Part shown: in pieces, positions 7,502 to 8,002 of the stretch
Numbering within the stretch: the first letter of the stretch is position 1
Layout of the letters: each line of letters begins with the position of its first letter
Assembly (NCBI GenBank): GCA_945874515.1
Contig: CAMCHA010000092.1
Location: 1-8,002, forward strand
From: Asaia bogorensis
GTDB lineage: Bacteria > Pseudomonadota > Alphaproteobacteria > Acetobacterales > Acetobacteraceae
Reading direction: 5' to 3'
DNA: 8,002 nucleotides
Notes under the pieces: model-generated
What the model was told of the DNA's origin: nothing
Databases searched by the model: none
The model's input: the letters and a program-made list of their open reading frames with translations, nothing else
Program-made: the position numbers and the translations under genes

Positions 7502-8002
7502 CTAGTCCTGCTCAATCTCCGGCATGCGGTAGCGATCCGCCGGATCATTCCAGCCATTGAAATTCGGCGCGCGTTTTTCCGCGAAGGCGGCGCGGCTTTC
7601 CAGAAGATCGCTCTTGTCGCCATGCTCATGCAGCTTCGCGGCCAGGGCTTGTTGCGCAGCCGTCGGCGCCGGTCGCATCCGGCGCATCATATGAATGGTA
7701 TTGACGCGCGCTGCAGGCGGCAGGGTCAGCATGTGGTGTGCCATGTCCATCGCTGTCGGGATCAGCGCTTCTGGTGCCACCAGGCGGTTGATGAAGCCAA
7801 GCTGATGGAAGCGTTCAGCGGTGAAGCGAAAGCCAAGCGCCATTTCCATCGCGACCGGATAGGCAAGATTGGCGAGATGCCCGTGATTATAGCCACCCAG
7901 CAGCCAGCGCTTGGCTTCCGAGACTTCGAAAACCGCATCATGCACCGCAACGCGCAGATCGGTGCGTTCCACCAGCATGAAGCCGCCGCCCATGGCAAAG
8001 CC
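7502..8002 (-). CDS. Enoyl-CoA hydratase/isomerase (crotonase) family protein, partial (N-terminus cut by window edge)
   Basis: C-terminal part, about 166 residues, of a crotonase-fold enzyme; family members act on acyl-CoA thioesters (hydration, isomerisation, dehydration, hydrolysis). The reading frame is open through the right edge, and GFAMGGGFMLVERTDLRVA spans the edge and the apparent ATG at 7993, so that ATG is internal and the true start lies outside. The glycine-rich AMGGG stretch matches the family's second oxyanion-hole region. Next come the DAVFEVSEAK segment and an AMEMALGFRFTAERFHQLGFINRLV helix, matching the usual crotonase C-terminal half. The glutamate normally following this glycine run (Glu144 of rat enoyl-CoA hydratase) is replaced by Met, whereas the later glutamate (Glu164) seems kept in VSEAK, so it may not be a standard hydratase. 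Substrate unknown. It converges with the helicase gene. Confidence 0.85.
   Translation of the reverse strand, partial: GFAMGGGFMLVERTDLRVAVHDAVFEVSEAKRWLLGGYNHGHLANLAYPVAMEMALGFRFTAERFHQLGFINRLVAPEALIPTAMDMAHHMLTLPPAARVNTIHMMRRMRPAPTAAQQALAAKLHEHGDKSDLLESRAAFAEKRAPNFNGWNDPADRYRMPEIEQD

Noticed and set aside
7502..7993. ATG at 7993 as the start of the crotonase gene
   Set aside because: Family sequence (GFA before the Met) continues upstream in frame to the window edge, and the conserved N-terminal half is absent, so this Met is internal.
1..8002. Defence island, mobile element, CRISPR or novel multi-gene system
   Set aside because: All six genes belong to recognisable housekeeping, lipid-modification or metabolic families; I saw no transposase, integrase, repeat-spacer pattern, tRNA or attachment-site duplication.

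Overview
The window looks like ordinary chromosome from a GC-rich alphaproteobacterium, most likely Rhodospirillales and possibly Acetobacteraceae. I infer this from the base composition (about 70% GC in sampled parts of the core genes), the presence of a class I (archaeal-type) lysyl-tRNA synthetase, and a DinG-type helicase with a long N-terminal region that I recall from alphaproteobacteria. No database search was possible, so the taxonomy is an inference.

Layout: from the left edge to about 2960, two genes read on the minus strand. lysK (2961 to 1339) is followed after 14 bp by an mprF-like membrane protein gene (1324 to the left edge, 3' end missing). LysK makes Lys-tRNA(Lys), and MprF uses that aminoacyl-tRNA to make lysyl-phosphatidylglycerol and flips it across the inner membrane. 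The pair therefore reads as a supply-and-use operon for cationic lipid modification of the envelope.

A 146-bp divergent intergenic region (2962-3107) separates these from a plus-strand run of three genes: asd (aspartate-semialdehyde dehydrogenase, 3108-4106), a GNAT N-acetyltransferase of unknown substrate (4122-4607), and a large Fe-S superfamily 2 DNA helicase of the DinG/XPD type (4655-7447). asd belongs to the aspartate pathway (lysine, threonine, methionine, diaminopimelate), so the divergent pair lysK/asd also has a loose lysine theme. The acetyltransferase gene is clearly lower in GC than its neighbours and may be a later arrival.

The helicase converges on a minus-strand enoyl-CoA hydratase/isomerase (crotonase) family gene cut by the right edge (8002 to 7502). 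The 54 bp between them hold a striking two-level inverted repeat (7450-7494).

There is no rRNA, tRNA, CRISPR array, transposase or phage gene here, and no stretch over 300 bp without a gene. I do not see a new multi-gene system. The points worth a second look are the lysK-mprF coupling, a perfect hairpin centred on the asd stop codon, the two-level palindrome after the helicase, an apparently dead exonuclease-like domain at the helicase N-terminus, and a crotonase lacking one of the two canonical catalytic glutamates.
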